Shown here piece by piece: positions 9,434-18,935 of a stretch of 34,229 nucleotides of DNA. The position numbers and the translations under genes were made by a program. The notes beneath the pieces were generated by a model, which was not told where the DNA came from, ran no database searches, and was given only the letters and a program-made list of their open reading frames with translations. Each line of letters opens with the position of its first letter. The first letter of the stretch is position 1. The DNA comes from Rhodothermales bacterium (GTDB lineage: Bacteria > Bacteroidota > Rhodothermia > Rhodothermales > Bin80), in NCBI GenBank assembly GCA_012271185.1, contig JAAXGV010000178.1, positions 27,601-61,829 on the forward strand, given 5' to 3'.

Positions 9434-10451
9434 CGCCATCGCCCAGGCCGCGGCACGCTGGTGTGCGCCGGGCTACGCACCCCGACAACACGTCGTCCAG
9501 GCGACACTGCAGGCCCCCAACAGGTTCACGCCGGAGGCGTTGGCGTTTGCGATCAGTCAGCAGATGGCGCTGCTGGAAGCGGACAGGCTTCAGGCATGGA
9601 TCGCGCAGCGAAGGCCCCTGAAGCCCTCCACCGTCGGTGTCTTCAGCGCAGGCAACATTCCCTTTGCCGGTCTGCAGGACCTTCTGGCGGTCGTTTGTCT
9701 GGGGCACCGGTACCTTGGGTCGGTCTCGCACCGGAGTCCGGTGCTGCTGCCGGCCTTTGCGGCAGAGGCCGGTCTGGGTGCGGAGTTTGCGGGCGCGGAC
9801 GAGGTGTGGCAGCAGGCGGATGCCGCCATCGTGACGGGCACGGACGACACGCGAGCCTGGGCGGAATCGCAAGCGGCGCACCACGGCATTGCCCGGCAGA
9901 GGTGTCTGCTGCGGAGGCACAGCTACAGCGCCGCCGTGATAGATGGCAGGGAGTGTGCCGGTGAGCGTGCGGGCCTGGCAGAGGATGCGCTGCTGCATGA
10001 GGGGCTGGGGTGCCGCAGTGTAGCGCTGATCTGGGCGCACGAGACGCTGCCACTGGCCCCATACCTGAAGAGCTTTGCACGTTTTCGGGCAGTTTTCCCG
10101 GCACATCGCGACACGTTTGGGAGGCTGGCGACGCAGCGGGCGCTGCTGAAAGCGCTGAGGGTGCCCCACGCCTGCGGAGCAGGGTATTTGCTCAGCCGCG
10201 GCCCCCCGGTGCCGCAGGCCCCGGGCCACATACGCTGGGTGCCTTACAGGTGCCTGGATGATGTCATACAGGGGCTGGCAGCACACCGGGCGCGGCTTCA
10301 GCGCGTGTATGCGCGTGAGGGCCTCATGGCGCAGCTGCCGGACTGCGTGAAGGCAGAACCGCTGGGCGCTGCGCAGCGCCCAGCTCTGGAATGGCAACCC
10401 GATGGCGTTGACACCGTAGCCTTCCTGGCCGCTTTGCAAGAAACCCGCTGA
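9426..10451 (+). CDS. LuxC-like acyl-CoA reductase
   Basis: VGVFSAGNIPFAGLQDLLAVVCLGHRYLGSVSHRSPVLLPAF; candidate nucleophile in GLGCRSVALIWA (Cys codon 10011-10013). Starts inside the end of the luxE-like gene (ATG at 9426). Confidence 0.85.
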   Translation: MFDAIAQAAARWCAPGYAPRQHVVQATLQAPNRFTPEALAFAISQQMALLEADRLQAWIAQRRPLKPSTVGVFSAGNIPFAGLQDLLAVVCLGHRYLGSVSHRSPVLLPAFAAEAGLGAEFAGADEVWQQADAAIVTGTDDTRAWAESQAAHHGIARQRCLLRRHSYSAAVIDGRECAGERAGLAEDALLHEGLGCRSVALIWAHETLPLAPYLKSFARFRAVFPAHRDTFGRLATQRALLKALRVPHACGAGYLLSRGPPVPQAPGHIRWVPYRCLDDVIQGLAAHRARLQRVYAREGLMAQLPDCVKAEPLGAAQRPALEWQPDGVDTVAFLAALQETR

Positions 10452-10511
10452 CGGCCCCAGGGGTTTACTGTCTGTTGGCCACTGCAGGAGACAGCACAGT
10501 GCCCGGAATCG

Positions 10512-10973
10512 ATGCCGAATGCGAGCAGAAAACGCATAGCACGTCAATGGGGCACGTTGACATCCGATGTTAAGGCATGGATCGATCTCAAGATATCTCT
10601 GACTCAGATCCAGCTGTGGGAGCGTATCCGGTGGGAGCTGACAACGCGCGGGCTGCCTGCACTGATGGTTGCAGCAGCCTTGCTCTTTTTGCTGATCGGT
10701 GGCGCCCTTGGGCTGGGTGAGGCTTTTGGGCATCCCGCCTGGGGCTTTGCCGCAACGGGTGGCATCATCGGCGTTGCGGCAGGGCTGACATATCTGCTGC
10801 GCCACCGCACAGAAAGGGACAGAAATCATGGAACAGGACGTCAATCAGAAGCGGAGCGCTTCGGAGGTGCAGCAGCTGCTGAAGGCCAAAGCCAGGCAGA
10901 TCGACCAGCACCTGCAGGCGATAAGGGAGGAGATAGCCAACCTCACGCCGCCCCTTCGGGAAACGGTCAGTAA
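10512..10973 (+). CDS. Holin-X/phage-holin-family-like small membrane protein
   Basis: N-terminal helical region followed by two TM segments (ALMVAAALLFLLIGGALGLGEAF; WGFAATGGIIGVAAGLTYLL). Confidence 0.65.
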   Translation: MPNASRKRIARQWGTLTSDVKAWIDLKISLTQIQLWERIRWELTTRGLPALMVAAALLFLLIGGALGLGEAFGHPAWGFAATGGIIGVAAGLTYLLRHRTERDRNHGTGRQSEAERFGGAAAAEGQSQADRPAPAGDKGGDSQPHAAPSGNGQ

Positions 10974-11277
10974 GCACCCGATGCTGAGTGTCGGTGGCGC
11001 CCTTGCCGCGGGTGTGCTGATCGGCATGCTGCTCTCGCGCCAGCGCGGTGCGACGCTGGACACATACCTGGCACCCATTGCCGCTACGGTGCAAGCCCGC
11101 ATGAGCAGCGGCGAGAGCGCGGAAGAGGCGGTGCGTGCAGCGCTGCAGGGCCAGCTTCCCGCGCATGTGTCGGCGCCATCGGTTGGTACGGAGCTCGCAC
11201 GCATACTTTTTCCCGCCCTCGTCGGGTGGGCTGCGCAGGCCTTCAGCAAGCGTGGCGCCTGCGAGAGTGAATCGTAA
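10828..11277 (+). CDS. YqjD/ElaB (DUF883)-like membrane-anchored protein
   Basis: Charged coiled N-terminus followed by a glycine-rich TM segment HPMLSVGGALAAGVLIGMLLSRQRG. Confidence 0.6.
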   Translation: MEQDVNQKRSASEVQQLLKAKARQIDQHLQAIREEIANLTPPLRETVSKHPMLSVGGALAAGVLIGMLLSRQRGATLDTYLAPIAATVQARMSSGESAEEAVRAALQGQLPAHVSAPSVGTELARILFPALVGWAAQAFSKRGACESES

Positions 11278-11289
11278 GCGACCTCACGT

Positions 11290-11925
11290 GTGAAGACCCG
11301 TCTTGCGCTCTTCGGACCGCCGGGAGCCGGCAAAGGTACTCAAGCCAGATTGCTGGGCAGCCGCCTGGGATTCACACACATTTCAACGGGCAGGATCCTG
11401 CGGCAGGCCAAGCGCGAGGGCTCAGCCATAGGGCGCGTGGCCCGTGCCTATATCGACAAGGGCCGTCTGGTGCCTGACGAGGTGGTGTATGACCTGGCGG
11501 CGCGGGCCATTGCCGATGCGGGGTGGGATCGCTTTGTGCTGGATGGCTTTCCGCGGACGCTGGCCCAGGCGCGCTGGCTTGCCAGCTGCCTGGATGGAGG
11601 GGGTGCGCCGCTGGATTCCGTAGTGCTCATGAGCCTGTCCGACGACCGTGTCGTGGCGCGTCTGTCCCGCCGCCGCGTGCATAAGGTCACTGGCGAAAAC
11701 TTCCACCTGGATTCCAAGCCACCGCCAGAATCGGAGCGGAGCTTCATCATTCAACGCAAGGATGACAGGCCGGAGGCTGTCCGCGAGCGTCTGCGCATAT
11801 ATCACGAAACGACCCGGCCGGTAGCGGACTATTACCGTCGGGCCGGTATCATGACCGTGGTGGATGCCACGGGCAGCTTCGAAGATGTCCATGCGCGCAT
11901 ACACGGCCTGGTGCATGCAGACTGA
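11290..11925 (+). CDS. adk: Adenylate kinase
   Basis: RLALFGPPGAGKGTQARLLGSRLGFTHISTGRILRQ; FVLDGFPRTLAQARWL; LID-type sequence RRRVHKVTGENFH; GTG start. Confidence 0.95.
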   Translation: MKTRLALFGPPGAGKGTQARLLGSRLGFTHISTGRILRQAKREGSAIGRVARAYIDKGRLVPDEVVYDLAARAIADAGWDRFVLDGFPRTLAQARWLASCLDGGGAPLDSVVLMSLSDDRVVARLSRRRVHKVTGENFHLDSKPPPESERSFIIQRKDDRPEAVRERLRIYHETTRPVADYYRRAGIMTVVDATGSFEDVHARIHGLVHAD

Positions 11926-12907
11926 CCTGTCAGAGGCGCATGTGAAGAGGCGCGTTGCGGAGCTGGGCTCCCTGGTTTCCGAGCACCTGCTGAGGATCAC
12001 TGTCGAGGGCCGCCCTGACGTGTTGTATGAGCCGGTGCGATATGTTCTGGCAGGGCAGGGCAAACGGCTGCGCCCGGCGCTGCTCATGCTGTGCGCGGAG
12101 ATGTATGGCGTTGCGTGCGAGCGTGCACTGCCCGCGGCCCTGGCCATCGAGGTGTCCCACAACTGGGCGCTGGTGCATGATGACATCATGGATGCGGCGC
12201 AGATGCGCCGCGGGCGCCAGACCGTGCACAGAAGGTGGGACGTTAGCACGGCACTACTCTGCGGCGATGTGTTGCTGGGACTGTCGCTTGCGCAGCTTAC
12301 CCGGGCCGGGCCTGCCCGCCAGCCGCTGCTCTTCAAGGTGTTCACGCGCATGGTGGTGTCGCTTTGCGAAGGCCAGGCGCTGGACATGGCGTTTGAGGCG
12401 CGCACAGACGTGACCACGCCGGAGTACCTTGGCATGATCGACCTCAAGACTGGCGCCCTGATTGGGGCCGCCATGGAGATGGGCGCGATCTTCGGGGGTG
12501 CATCACTGGCGGAGCGCACCACCGTCCGCAATGCCGGAGTGGCGCTTGGCAGGGCATTTCAGATACAGGATGACCTCCTGGATCTGGTGGTGGAGAATGA
12601 CCAGTGGGGCAAGGCGATCGGCGGTGACCTTCAGGAAGGCAAGAAGACCATCCTGCTCCTGGAAGCGCTAAGTCGTGCCAAGGGGGACGACTATGATTTT
12701 TTTGACAGGATCCAGCACGGAGCCGGGCTGAATCCGGACGACATCGCCGGCGCACGCCGGCGCATGGACCGCCTGGGCGTGCTGGACTATGCCCGAAAGA
12801 GCGTATCACACTATACGCACCGTGCCATCGAGCAGATACGGACCGTGCCACAACGCAGCGATGTCCTTGTTGCGCTGATGCAGCAGATGGCCGCGCGCGG
12901 CCACTGA
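11915..12907 (+). CDS. Polyprenyl (geranylgeranyl/farnesyl-type) diphosphate synthase
   Basis: First Asp-rich motif LVHDDIMDAAQMRRGRQTVHRRW; second motif FQIQDDLLDLV; GKRLRPAL. ATG at 11915 chosen, overlapping the adk stop. Confidence 0.95.
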   Translation: MQTDLSEAHVKRRVAELGSLVSEHLLRITVEGRPDVLYEPVRYVLAGQGKRLRPALLMLCAEMYGVACERALPAALAIEVSHNWALVHDDIMDAAQMRRGRQTVHRRWDVSTALLCGDVLLGLSLAQLTRAGPARQPLLFKVFTRMVVSLCEGQALDMAFEARTDVTTPEYLGMIDLKTGALIGAAMEMGAIFGGASLAERTTVRNAGVALGRAFQIQDDLLDLVVENDQWGKAIGGDLQEGKKTILLLEALSRAKGDDYDFFDRIQHGAGLNPDDIAGARRRMDRLGVLDYARKSVSHYTHRAIEQIRTVPQRSDVLVALMQQMAARGH

Positions 12908-12935
12908 CAGTACATGCCAGACTTTTCACAGTGCC

Positions 12936-13991
12936 ATGACCCTTAGCGAGATTCGCCGTTTTGATCACGCGGACATGTACGGTGCGGTGCATGCGTTTCC
13001 GGAGCACCTTCAGGCTGGCCGGCAGCATGCACTCGGGCAGAGACACCGCGTGGCGAACCTTCAAGGCAGGGTCTTTAACGGTGTCGTGGTTGCCGGCATG
13101 GGAGGCAGCGCCATTGGCGGGGACTTCCTGCGGGCCTTGGCCTACGATGTTGCTAGCGTGCCGGTTGTGGTGAGCCGGAGCTATACGCTGCCGGCGTGGG
13201 TCAATGCCGACACGCTGGTTGTTGCAAGCAGCTATTCGGGTAACACCGAGGAGACGCTGGCGGTGTTTGATGCGGCTGCGGCCCGGGGCGCTTCGCTGCT
13301 GTGCATAACCACCGGAGGTGCGCTCAAGGCGCGCGCGGAGCTGGCGGATGCGTCCCTGGTCACACTTGTGCCGGGGCTGCAGCCACGTGCTGCGCTGGGC
13401 TACTCCGCAGCGGCGCTGGTCACGGCCTGTGAAGCACTGGGACTGGTGAGTATAGCAGACAGCGACTGGGCCGAGGCGGTATTCGTCCTGCGGTCTCTCA
13501 GGGCCGCGTGGGAGGACCCGTCGGGGGAGAGTAACGCCGCATTGCGCCTGGCCCGGCGGCTCATACCGCTTTTTCCGGTGATATACAGCAGCGAACAGCT
13601 GGAGGTCGCCAACCTGCGGTGGCGCAACCAGATGCATGAGAACGCCAAGACGCTGGCCGTTGGCAACCTCCTGCCGGAGATGAACCACAACGAGATCATG
13701 GGCTGGGCCCGGCTCGGCGCAGAGCTCAAGCGCCTGGGCGTGGTCGTGCTTCGGGACGCCGCCGACCATCCGCGGACACGCCGCCGGCTGGATGTGACCG
13801 CCTCGCTGTTAAAGGGGCAGGCGGGTCACTGGGAAGAAGTTGTGAGTACCGGATCAAGCCGGCTGGCACGACTTTTGTCACTGATGTACAGGAGCGACTG
13901 GGTAAGCTTGTACCTGGCTGTTTTTCACAAGACCGACCCCTCGCCAGTAGGGCTGATCAGCATGCTCAAGCAGCAGCTGGCGGAGGTATAG
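12936..13991 (+). CDS. Bifunctional phosphoglucose/phosphomannose isomerase (SIS domain)
   Basis: GVVVAGMGGSAIGGDFLRAL; ASSYSGNTEETLAVFDAA; NLLPEMNHNEIMGW. Confidence 0.93.
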   Translation: MTLSEIRRFDHADMYGAVHAFPEHLQAGRQHALGQRHRVANLQGRVFNGVVVAGMGGSAIGGDFLRALAYDVASVPVVVSRSYTLPAWVNADTLVVASSYSGNTEETLAVFDAAAARGASLLCITTGGALKARAELADASLVTLVPGLQPRAALGYSAAALVTACEALGLVSIADSDWAEAVFVLRSLRAAWEDPSGESNAALRLARRLIPLFPVIYSSEQLEVANLRWRNQMHENAKTLAVGNLLPEMNHNEIMGWARLGAELKRLGVVVLRDAADHPRTRRRLDVTASLLKGQAGHWEEVVSTGSSRLARLLSLMYRSDWVSLYLAVFHKTDPSPVGLISMLKQQLAEV

Positions 13992-14070
13992 ACCGGTCAC
14001 CATCGGGAACCTGCTGTTGCACCGGTTTCTACAAGGATGCACCTGCCGTCTGCAGCAAACCGGCTGCCTC

Positions 14071-17028
14071 ATGCTCATGGTACGACTGTGCGCGCTTCTG
14101 ATTCTGACAATGGGCAGCCTCACCGGGCCCGCAAGCGCACAATACTGGTTCCACTTTGGGCGCAACAAGATCCAGTATGAGAACTTCGACTGGCATGTTC
14201 TAAAGACAGAACACTTTGATGTGTACTTCTACCCGGAGATGCAGGAGCTGGCCGAGCACGGTGCAGCCTTTGCGGAAGAAGCATACAGGGAGCTCCAGAA
14301 CCGGTTCAATTTCTCTCTGAGCCATCGCCCGCCGATCGTATTCTATTCCTCAAACCTGCATTTCAAGCAGACCAACATCACTGACGGGTTTATTCCCGAT
14401 GGTGTTGGCGGCTTTTTCGAGTTCCTGAAGGGCCGCGTGGTAATTCCCGCGAACGGGGACCTGCACCGTTTCCGTCGTGTGGTGCGGCATGAGATGGTGC
14501 ATGTTTTCACCATGAACAAGGTGGTGCGGGAATATCGTGATCACCGTGTTCCACCGGACCGCTTTCTGCCGTTGTGGTTCACGGAGGGGCTGGCGGAATA
14601 CTGGTCCGGAGAGCCGGACTATCAGCACGAGATGGTGATGCGGGATGCGCTCTACTCCAACTTCTTCACGCCGCTGCAGAACTTCTACCGTATCAACGGC
14701 ACGTATGTGATGTATAAGGAGGGTGAGGCGCTATGCCGCTTCATCGCCGAAACCTATGGTGAAGAGAAGCTCCTGGAGCTCCTGGAAAACGCTTGGCGCG
14801 AGAGCGATTTCAGGAAGGTCATGGAGTTCGTGCTGCGCGAGGACTACCAGGTGCTGGGAGACCGGTGGCAAGAGTGGTTGCGCGCTGAATATTATCCCAA
14901 GCTAGAAGACGCCGAGGTGCCTACGCTCCTTTCCGGGGCCGTCTCCGCGCGCGGGTTCAACTCCAAACCGGTCGTCTACCGCCGCCAGGACGGGCGTCGC
15001 CAGATATACTTTGTTGGTAACCACGGCGGATATGGCAATGTGTACTACGTTGATGTGGATTCGCTCTACCAGCCGCTGGGCAGGCCGCAGATCCTGGTGC
15101 GGGGCGAACGTGCGGGCCGCTTCGAAGCGTTTCACCTCTTGGAAAGTCGCCTCACCATATCGGACAGCGGCGTACTGGCCTTTGTAACCAAGAGCGGCGA
15201 AAAGGATGTCATACACACCTACAACCTGGAAGCTGGTGTCCACGGGCCGGCCTACGAGTTTGACGGCCTGATCGCGGTCTACTCGCCGTCATGGAGCCCG
15301 GACGGGCGCAGGCTGGTCTTTACGTCCATTGACGAGAGTGGGCACATAGACCTGTATACTTACGATACGGATACAGCCGCACTGCAGCGCCTCACGCACG
15401 ATCTGTACGATGATCGGGATCCGGCGTGGAGCCCGGACGGGCGCTATATAGTCTTTTCATCAGACCGCACCTCGGTAGGATATCAGCACGCCTACAACCT
15501 CTTCACCTATGACCTGGCCACCGGGTCAGTGGATTACGTGACCTTTGGGACACATCACGACTTCTCGCCGCGCTGGAGCCCGGATGGCTCCCAGATCATT
15601 TTCACCAGCGCCAGACGCGACTCCACTGGCCGTTATGGCGGCCAGGATATCTATGTGATTGATGCGGCCAGGCGCCTGCCGCCCCTGCTGATAGCCAGCG
15701 ACAGCATGACAGCCGGGCCGGAACACTATCACCCGTCCAGCCGCCGGACCCAGCGGCGCCTGACGCGCCTGACGACTGCGGCATTCGATCCGGTGTGGAC
15801 GAGTGACCAGCACCTGGTGTTCACAAGCTTCGAGAACTTCAGCTTCACGGTGCGGGCGCTTGGCAACGTCGACTCGCTCTTGTCCTATCCCAAGGCTGAA
15901 GACGTGGTTGATGTGGCCCGTGCAGGCGGAGAGCCATGGACTTTTGAGACTGTTGAAGCCGAAGCACACACTGAACGGCTGGCTTACAAGCGGCGCTATG
16001 GCCTGGACATTGCCCAGGGGCAGCTGTCCAACAACGCGATATGGGGCACGAGCGGTGGCGCCGTCGTATCCTTCTCGGATCTCCTGGGAGATGATCGGCT
16101 CTTTGTGGCATTGTACAGCACCGGGCAGTACGGTGACAACCTTGTGCGCAGCCTGAGTATGGAGCTGTCGCGCGTTCAGCTGCACCGGCGGGCGAATGTG
16201 GGATACGGCATCTTCCGGTATGGGGGGCGGCGGTACGACTTTACCGATCCTGATGCCTCGCTGGAGTTTCCATGGTACTGGGAAGAGGTCTACGGCGCAT
16301 TTGGGGCGGTAAGCTACCCTGTCTCAATGTTTCGCAGGGTTGAGATCAGCACGGCAGCCTCCTATGACCGAAAACAGATCCCGGAGCACCGCATTGATAG
16401 GGAGGCCTATCTGCTCTCCAGCGCGGTGTCGCTGGTCCATGATAACGCGCTCTATGGAGCCAACGGGCCGGTTGATGGCTGGCGTGCCAAGCTGACGCTG
16501 GCCTACACGACTGATGTGCGATACTCCAACGTCAACTATGTCACGGTAGCGGTGGACGCTCGCCATTATCTGCGGATGTTCCGGAACGTCACCTTTGCAT
16601 CCCGTTTCATGGTGCGTGGCAACCACGGTCGCGAGGCCCGCCTATGGTTCATGGGTGGCAGCTGGGATCTCAGAGGATACCCCTTGTTCGATGTGCGCGG
16701 CAAGAAGATGTGGTTCACCTCGCATGAGCTGCGCTTTCCGATCCTTGAGCGCCCGTTCCTGCATGTCCCGCTGCTGGCTGCGCTGGGCGTGGTCAACGTG
16801 CGGGGTGCGCTGTTCTTTGATGCCGCGCACGCCTGGAACGACGCGTATCACCAGCGCACACCCCAGATCTTTGCTGGCGAAACGCTGGGCAGCACAGGCA
16901 TGGGTTTCCGGCTGAACCTTTTTGGTGGCTTTGTTCTTCGCTATGACCTCGGATACAGGTTTCGGGAAAGCTTCACGCAGCGCGACACGCGGCTGTTCAG
17001 ACAGTTTTTCTTTGGGTACGACTTCTAG
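14071..17028 (+). CDS. Large exported protein: peptidase MA-like gluzincin domain + PD40/TolB-like propeller + C-terminal outer-membrane beta-barrel
   Basis: Signal peptide MLMVRLCALLILTMGSLTGPASA; HEMVHVF...LPLWFTEGLAEYWS (HEXXH at 14488-14502 and downstream Glu); repeated SPSWSPDGRRLVFTS / DPAWSPDGRYIVFSS / SPRWSPDGSQIIFTS; C-terminus ...GFVLRYDLGYRF...FFFGYDF ending in Phe. Confidence 0.85.
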   Translation: MLMVRLCALLILTMGSLTGPASAQYWFHFGRNKIQYENFDWHVLKTEHFDVYFYPEMQELAEHGAAFAEEAYRELQNRFNFSLSHRPPIVFYSSNLHFKQTNITDGFIPDGVGGFFEFLKGRVVIPANGDLHRFRRVVRHEMVHVFTMNKVVREYRDHRVPPDRFLPLWFTEGLAEYWSGEPDYQHEMVMRDALYSNFFTPLQNFYRINGTYVMYKEGEALCRFIAETYGEEKLLELLENAWRESDFRKVMEFVLREDYQVLGDRWQEWLRAEYYPKLEDAEVPTLLSGAVSARGFNSKPVVYRRQDGRRQIYFVGNHGGYGNVYYVDVDSLYQPLGRPQILVRGERAGRFEAFHLLESRLTISDSGVLAFVTKSGEKDVIHTYNLEAGVHGPAYEFDGLIAVYSPSWSPDGRRLVFTSIDESGHIDLYTYDTDTAALQRLTHDLYDDRDPAWSPDGRYIVFSSDRTSVGYQHAYNLFTYDLATGSVDYVTFGTHHDFSPRWSPDGSQIIFTSARRDSTGRYGGQDIYVIDAARRLPPLLIASDSMTAGPEHYHPSSRRTQRRLTRLTTAAFDPVWTSDQHLVFTSFENFSFTVRALGNVDSLLSYPKAEDVVDVARAGGEPWTFETVEAEAHTERLAYKRRYGLDIAQGQLSNNAIWGTSGGAVVSFSDLLGDDRLFVALYSTGQYGDNLVRSLSMELSRVQLHRRANVGYGIFRYGGRRYDFTDPDASLEFPWYWEEVYGAFGAVSYPVSMFRRVEISTAASYDRKQIPEHRIDREAYLLSSAVSLVHDNALYGANGPVDGWRAKLTLAYTTDVRYSNVNYVTVAVDARHYLRMFRNVTFASRFMVRGNHGREARLWFMGGSWDLRGYPLFDVRGKKMWFTSHELRFPILERPFLHVPLLAALGVVNVRGALFFDAAHAWNDAYHQRTPQIFAGETLGSTGMGFRLNLFGGFVLRYDLGYRFRESFTQRDTRLFRQFFFGYDF

Positions 17029-18134
17029 TGCGGTGCGAAGCATACATGGTCGCCTCCCTGCTTCTTGTGGTTGCAGGGTGTGCGGTGCTGAGGATCAGCG
17101 ATGCGGAGCTTCTGGCGCATCAGCGTGGGCCGGCTACCCTGGCACCGCCACTGCGGATTGTGTGGACCTATAATGCCGGCGCCGGCTTTGGTCAGGCCGG
17201 TGCTGTCGTACTGGGGAACCACGTCCTGGTGGCCACGCGCAGCGGCGATCTTCATGCTGTCAGTGTCGAGTCTGGCGGCCGCCTGGGAGTAAAGAGCTTT
17301 GGTGATGCGCTGGAAGCAGCGCCACTGATCCAGGGAAGCATGCTCTACGTGCCGGTCGATATGGGCCGTCGCGCTCTCTACGGGTACAGCCTCGAGCACA
17401 GCACCGTCGAGTGGCGCAGGAAGGGTCCTCCGGTATCGGTAGGGCTGCTGGATACGGAGCGCGGCTTTGTGTCGGTGGACACGCATGCCGCCGTGCGGCA
17501 CCATGCAGGTGAGCAGGTTCTGTGGGAGCAGCATCTGGGTGAGGACCGGTTTGTTCATGCGCGTCCGGTCCAGGCAGCCGGCTACGTTATCGTGGCGGAT
17601 AATCAGGGCACGGTACATGCACTGGAGATCGACACAGGTGCTGCCCGGTGGGCCACAGCCTTGGGCGTGCCGGTGTACACGTCCATGGCAGCGCATGCAG
17701 ATCGTGTCTATGTGGCTACCACGCGGGGAAAGCTGTTTGCGTTAGCCGCATCTACCGGTGCCGTATTGTGGCGCTATGCGCATCCTGATGCCGCGGTACG
17801 CCTCGCAACACCGGCCGCAGACGCAGCGATGGTGGTTTTCGGCGGCACGGATGGCACGGTGACAGCACTGGATTCTGAGACGGGCATGCAGCTGTGGCAG
17901 TGGGAAGGACCAGATGCTGTCGTGGCTGCGCCGTACATGAATGCGCACGCCATATATGTCGGCAGCATGGGCGCCGTGATGTATGCATTGGATCGAAGCA
18001 ACGGTGCCGTGTTGTGGCAGGAGGAACTTCGGGGCCGCGTCAAGTCGGATATCGTGGGCTATGATGACTTTCTGGTGGTACTGTCCGAGCCACGCCACGT
18101 GTACCTGCTGAAGGCCGATGAAGAAGCTCAGTAG
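17028..18134 (+). CDS. PQQ-repeat beta-propeller lipoprotein (BamB-like)
   Basis: Lipobox LLLVVAGC; repeats such as GTVHALEIDTGAARWATALG, GKLFALAASTGAVLWRYAH, GTVTALDSETGMQLWQWEG, VMYALDRSNGAVLWQEEL. Alternative start at 17046. Confidence 0.85.
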   Translation: MRCEAYMVASLLLVVAGCAVLRISDAELLAHQRGPATLAPPLRIVWTYNAGAGFGQAGAVVLGNHVLVATRSGDLHAVSVESGGRLGVKSFGDALEAAPLIQGSMLYVPVDMGRRALYGYSLEHSTVEWRRKGPPVSVGLLDTERGFVSVDTHAAVRHHAGEQVLWEQHLGEDRFVHARPVQAAGYVIVADNQGTVHALEIDTGAARWATALGVPVYTSMAAHADRVYVATTRGKLFALAASTGAVLWRYAHPDAAVRLATPAADAAMVVFGGTDGTVTALDSETGMQLWQWEGPDAVVAAPYMNAHAIYVGSMGAVMYALDRSNGAVLWQEELRGRVKSDIVGYDDFLVVLSEPRHVYLLKADEEAQ

Positions 18135-18888
18135 CGTGGGGATCCTGCTGCTGTGGGCAGGCCTGGCAGGCGCCCAGGACCGTGCCGTACTGGAGGTTGA
18201 CACCAACTACCCGGAGGCCATCGTCTATGTGGATACTGTTCGCATGGGACCGGCGCGCTGGCGGACCTTTGTGACAGGCGTGGGTCTGCATACCATACGT
18301 CTGCTGGCGCCTGGCGAAGCCGCCTGGTCTGTTGCGCCGGTGGAGCGCGCGGTTGTGCTGGTGCCCGGCGACACAGCAAAGGTGCGGCTGGTGTTTCCGC
18401 TGTATCACCGGGTTGAATCTGTCCCGTCAGGGGCTGTTGTGCACCTGCGCGAAGGGCCGGTACGCAGGATGCTCGGCAGAACACCGGTCACCTACAAGTC
18501 AAAAGCGTCGGACCTGTACGACTTTGTTGTCGAACTTTCCGGCTACAGCCCGGCAGAGGTCACGCCCGGCAGGGATGTCTGGAATCGTTACGTGCTCCGT
18601 ATGCAGCCCTTGGAAGCCGGCAGCGGGCCCGAAGCCCGGCTACTGGCACCAGTTCACAAACGCCGGCGCTGGATTGAAGTATCGGCGGCAGCACTGGTAG
18701 TGGCCGGGGGCGTGCTTACGGTGCATCACAAGTTCAAGGCCGATCGCTTGAATGATCACTACCAGGCCACGGGTGATCCGGCGCTGCGTCCGCGCATCGC
18801 ACGGCTGGATGATCGCGCCGCCATCGCCCTGGTCGGTATGCAGGTGGGTCTGGTTACGCTTGGCGTGCGGTTTTACCTCAAGAAGTAA
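18118..18888 (+). CDS. PEGA-domain exported protein
   Basis: Signal peptide; AVLEVDTNYPEAIVYVDTVRMGPAR...GLHTIRLL (PEGA-like); C-terminal hydrophobic segments. Confidence 0.7.
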   Translation: MKKLSSVGILLLWAGLAGAQDRAVLEVDTNYPEAIVYVDTVRMGPARWRTFVTGVGLHTIRLLAPGEAAWSVAPVERAVVLVPGDTAKVRLVFPLYHRVESVPSGAVVHLREGPVRRMLGRTPVTYKSKASDLYDFVVELSGYSPAEVTPGRDVWNRYVLRMQPLEAGSGPEARLLAPVHKRRRWIEVSAAALVVAGGVLTVHHKFKADRLNDHYQATGDPALRPRIARLDDRAAIALVGMQVGLVTLGVRFYLKK

Positions 18889-18935
18889 CAGGAACAATAC
18901 TTTTGCGTACACCAGAACATGCAACCCGAAAAGCT

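Noticed and set aside
10451-10512. Possible intrinsic terminator after the LuxC-like gene
   Set aside because: No clear GC-rich hairpin followed by a T-run by eye.
9327-10844. 505-aa antisense ORF
   Set aside because: Opposite the LuxC-like gene; no coherent hydrophobic core or motif.
12444-13769. 441-aa antisense ORF
   Set aside because: Opposite the prenyl synthase/PGI genes; shadow ORF.
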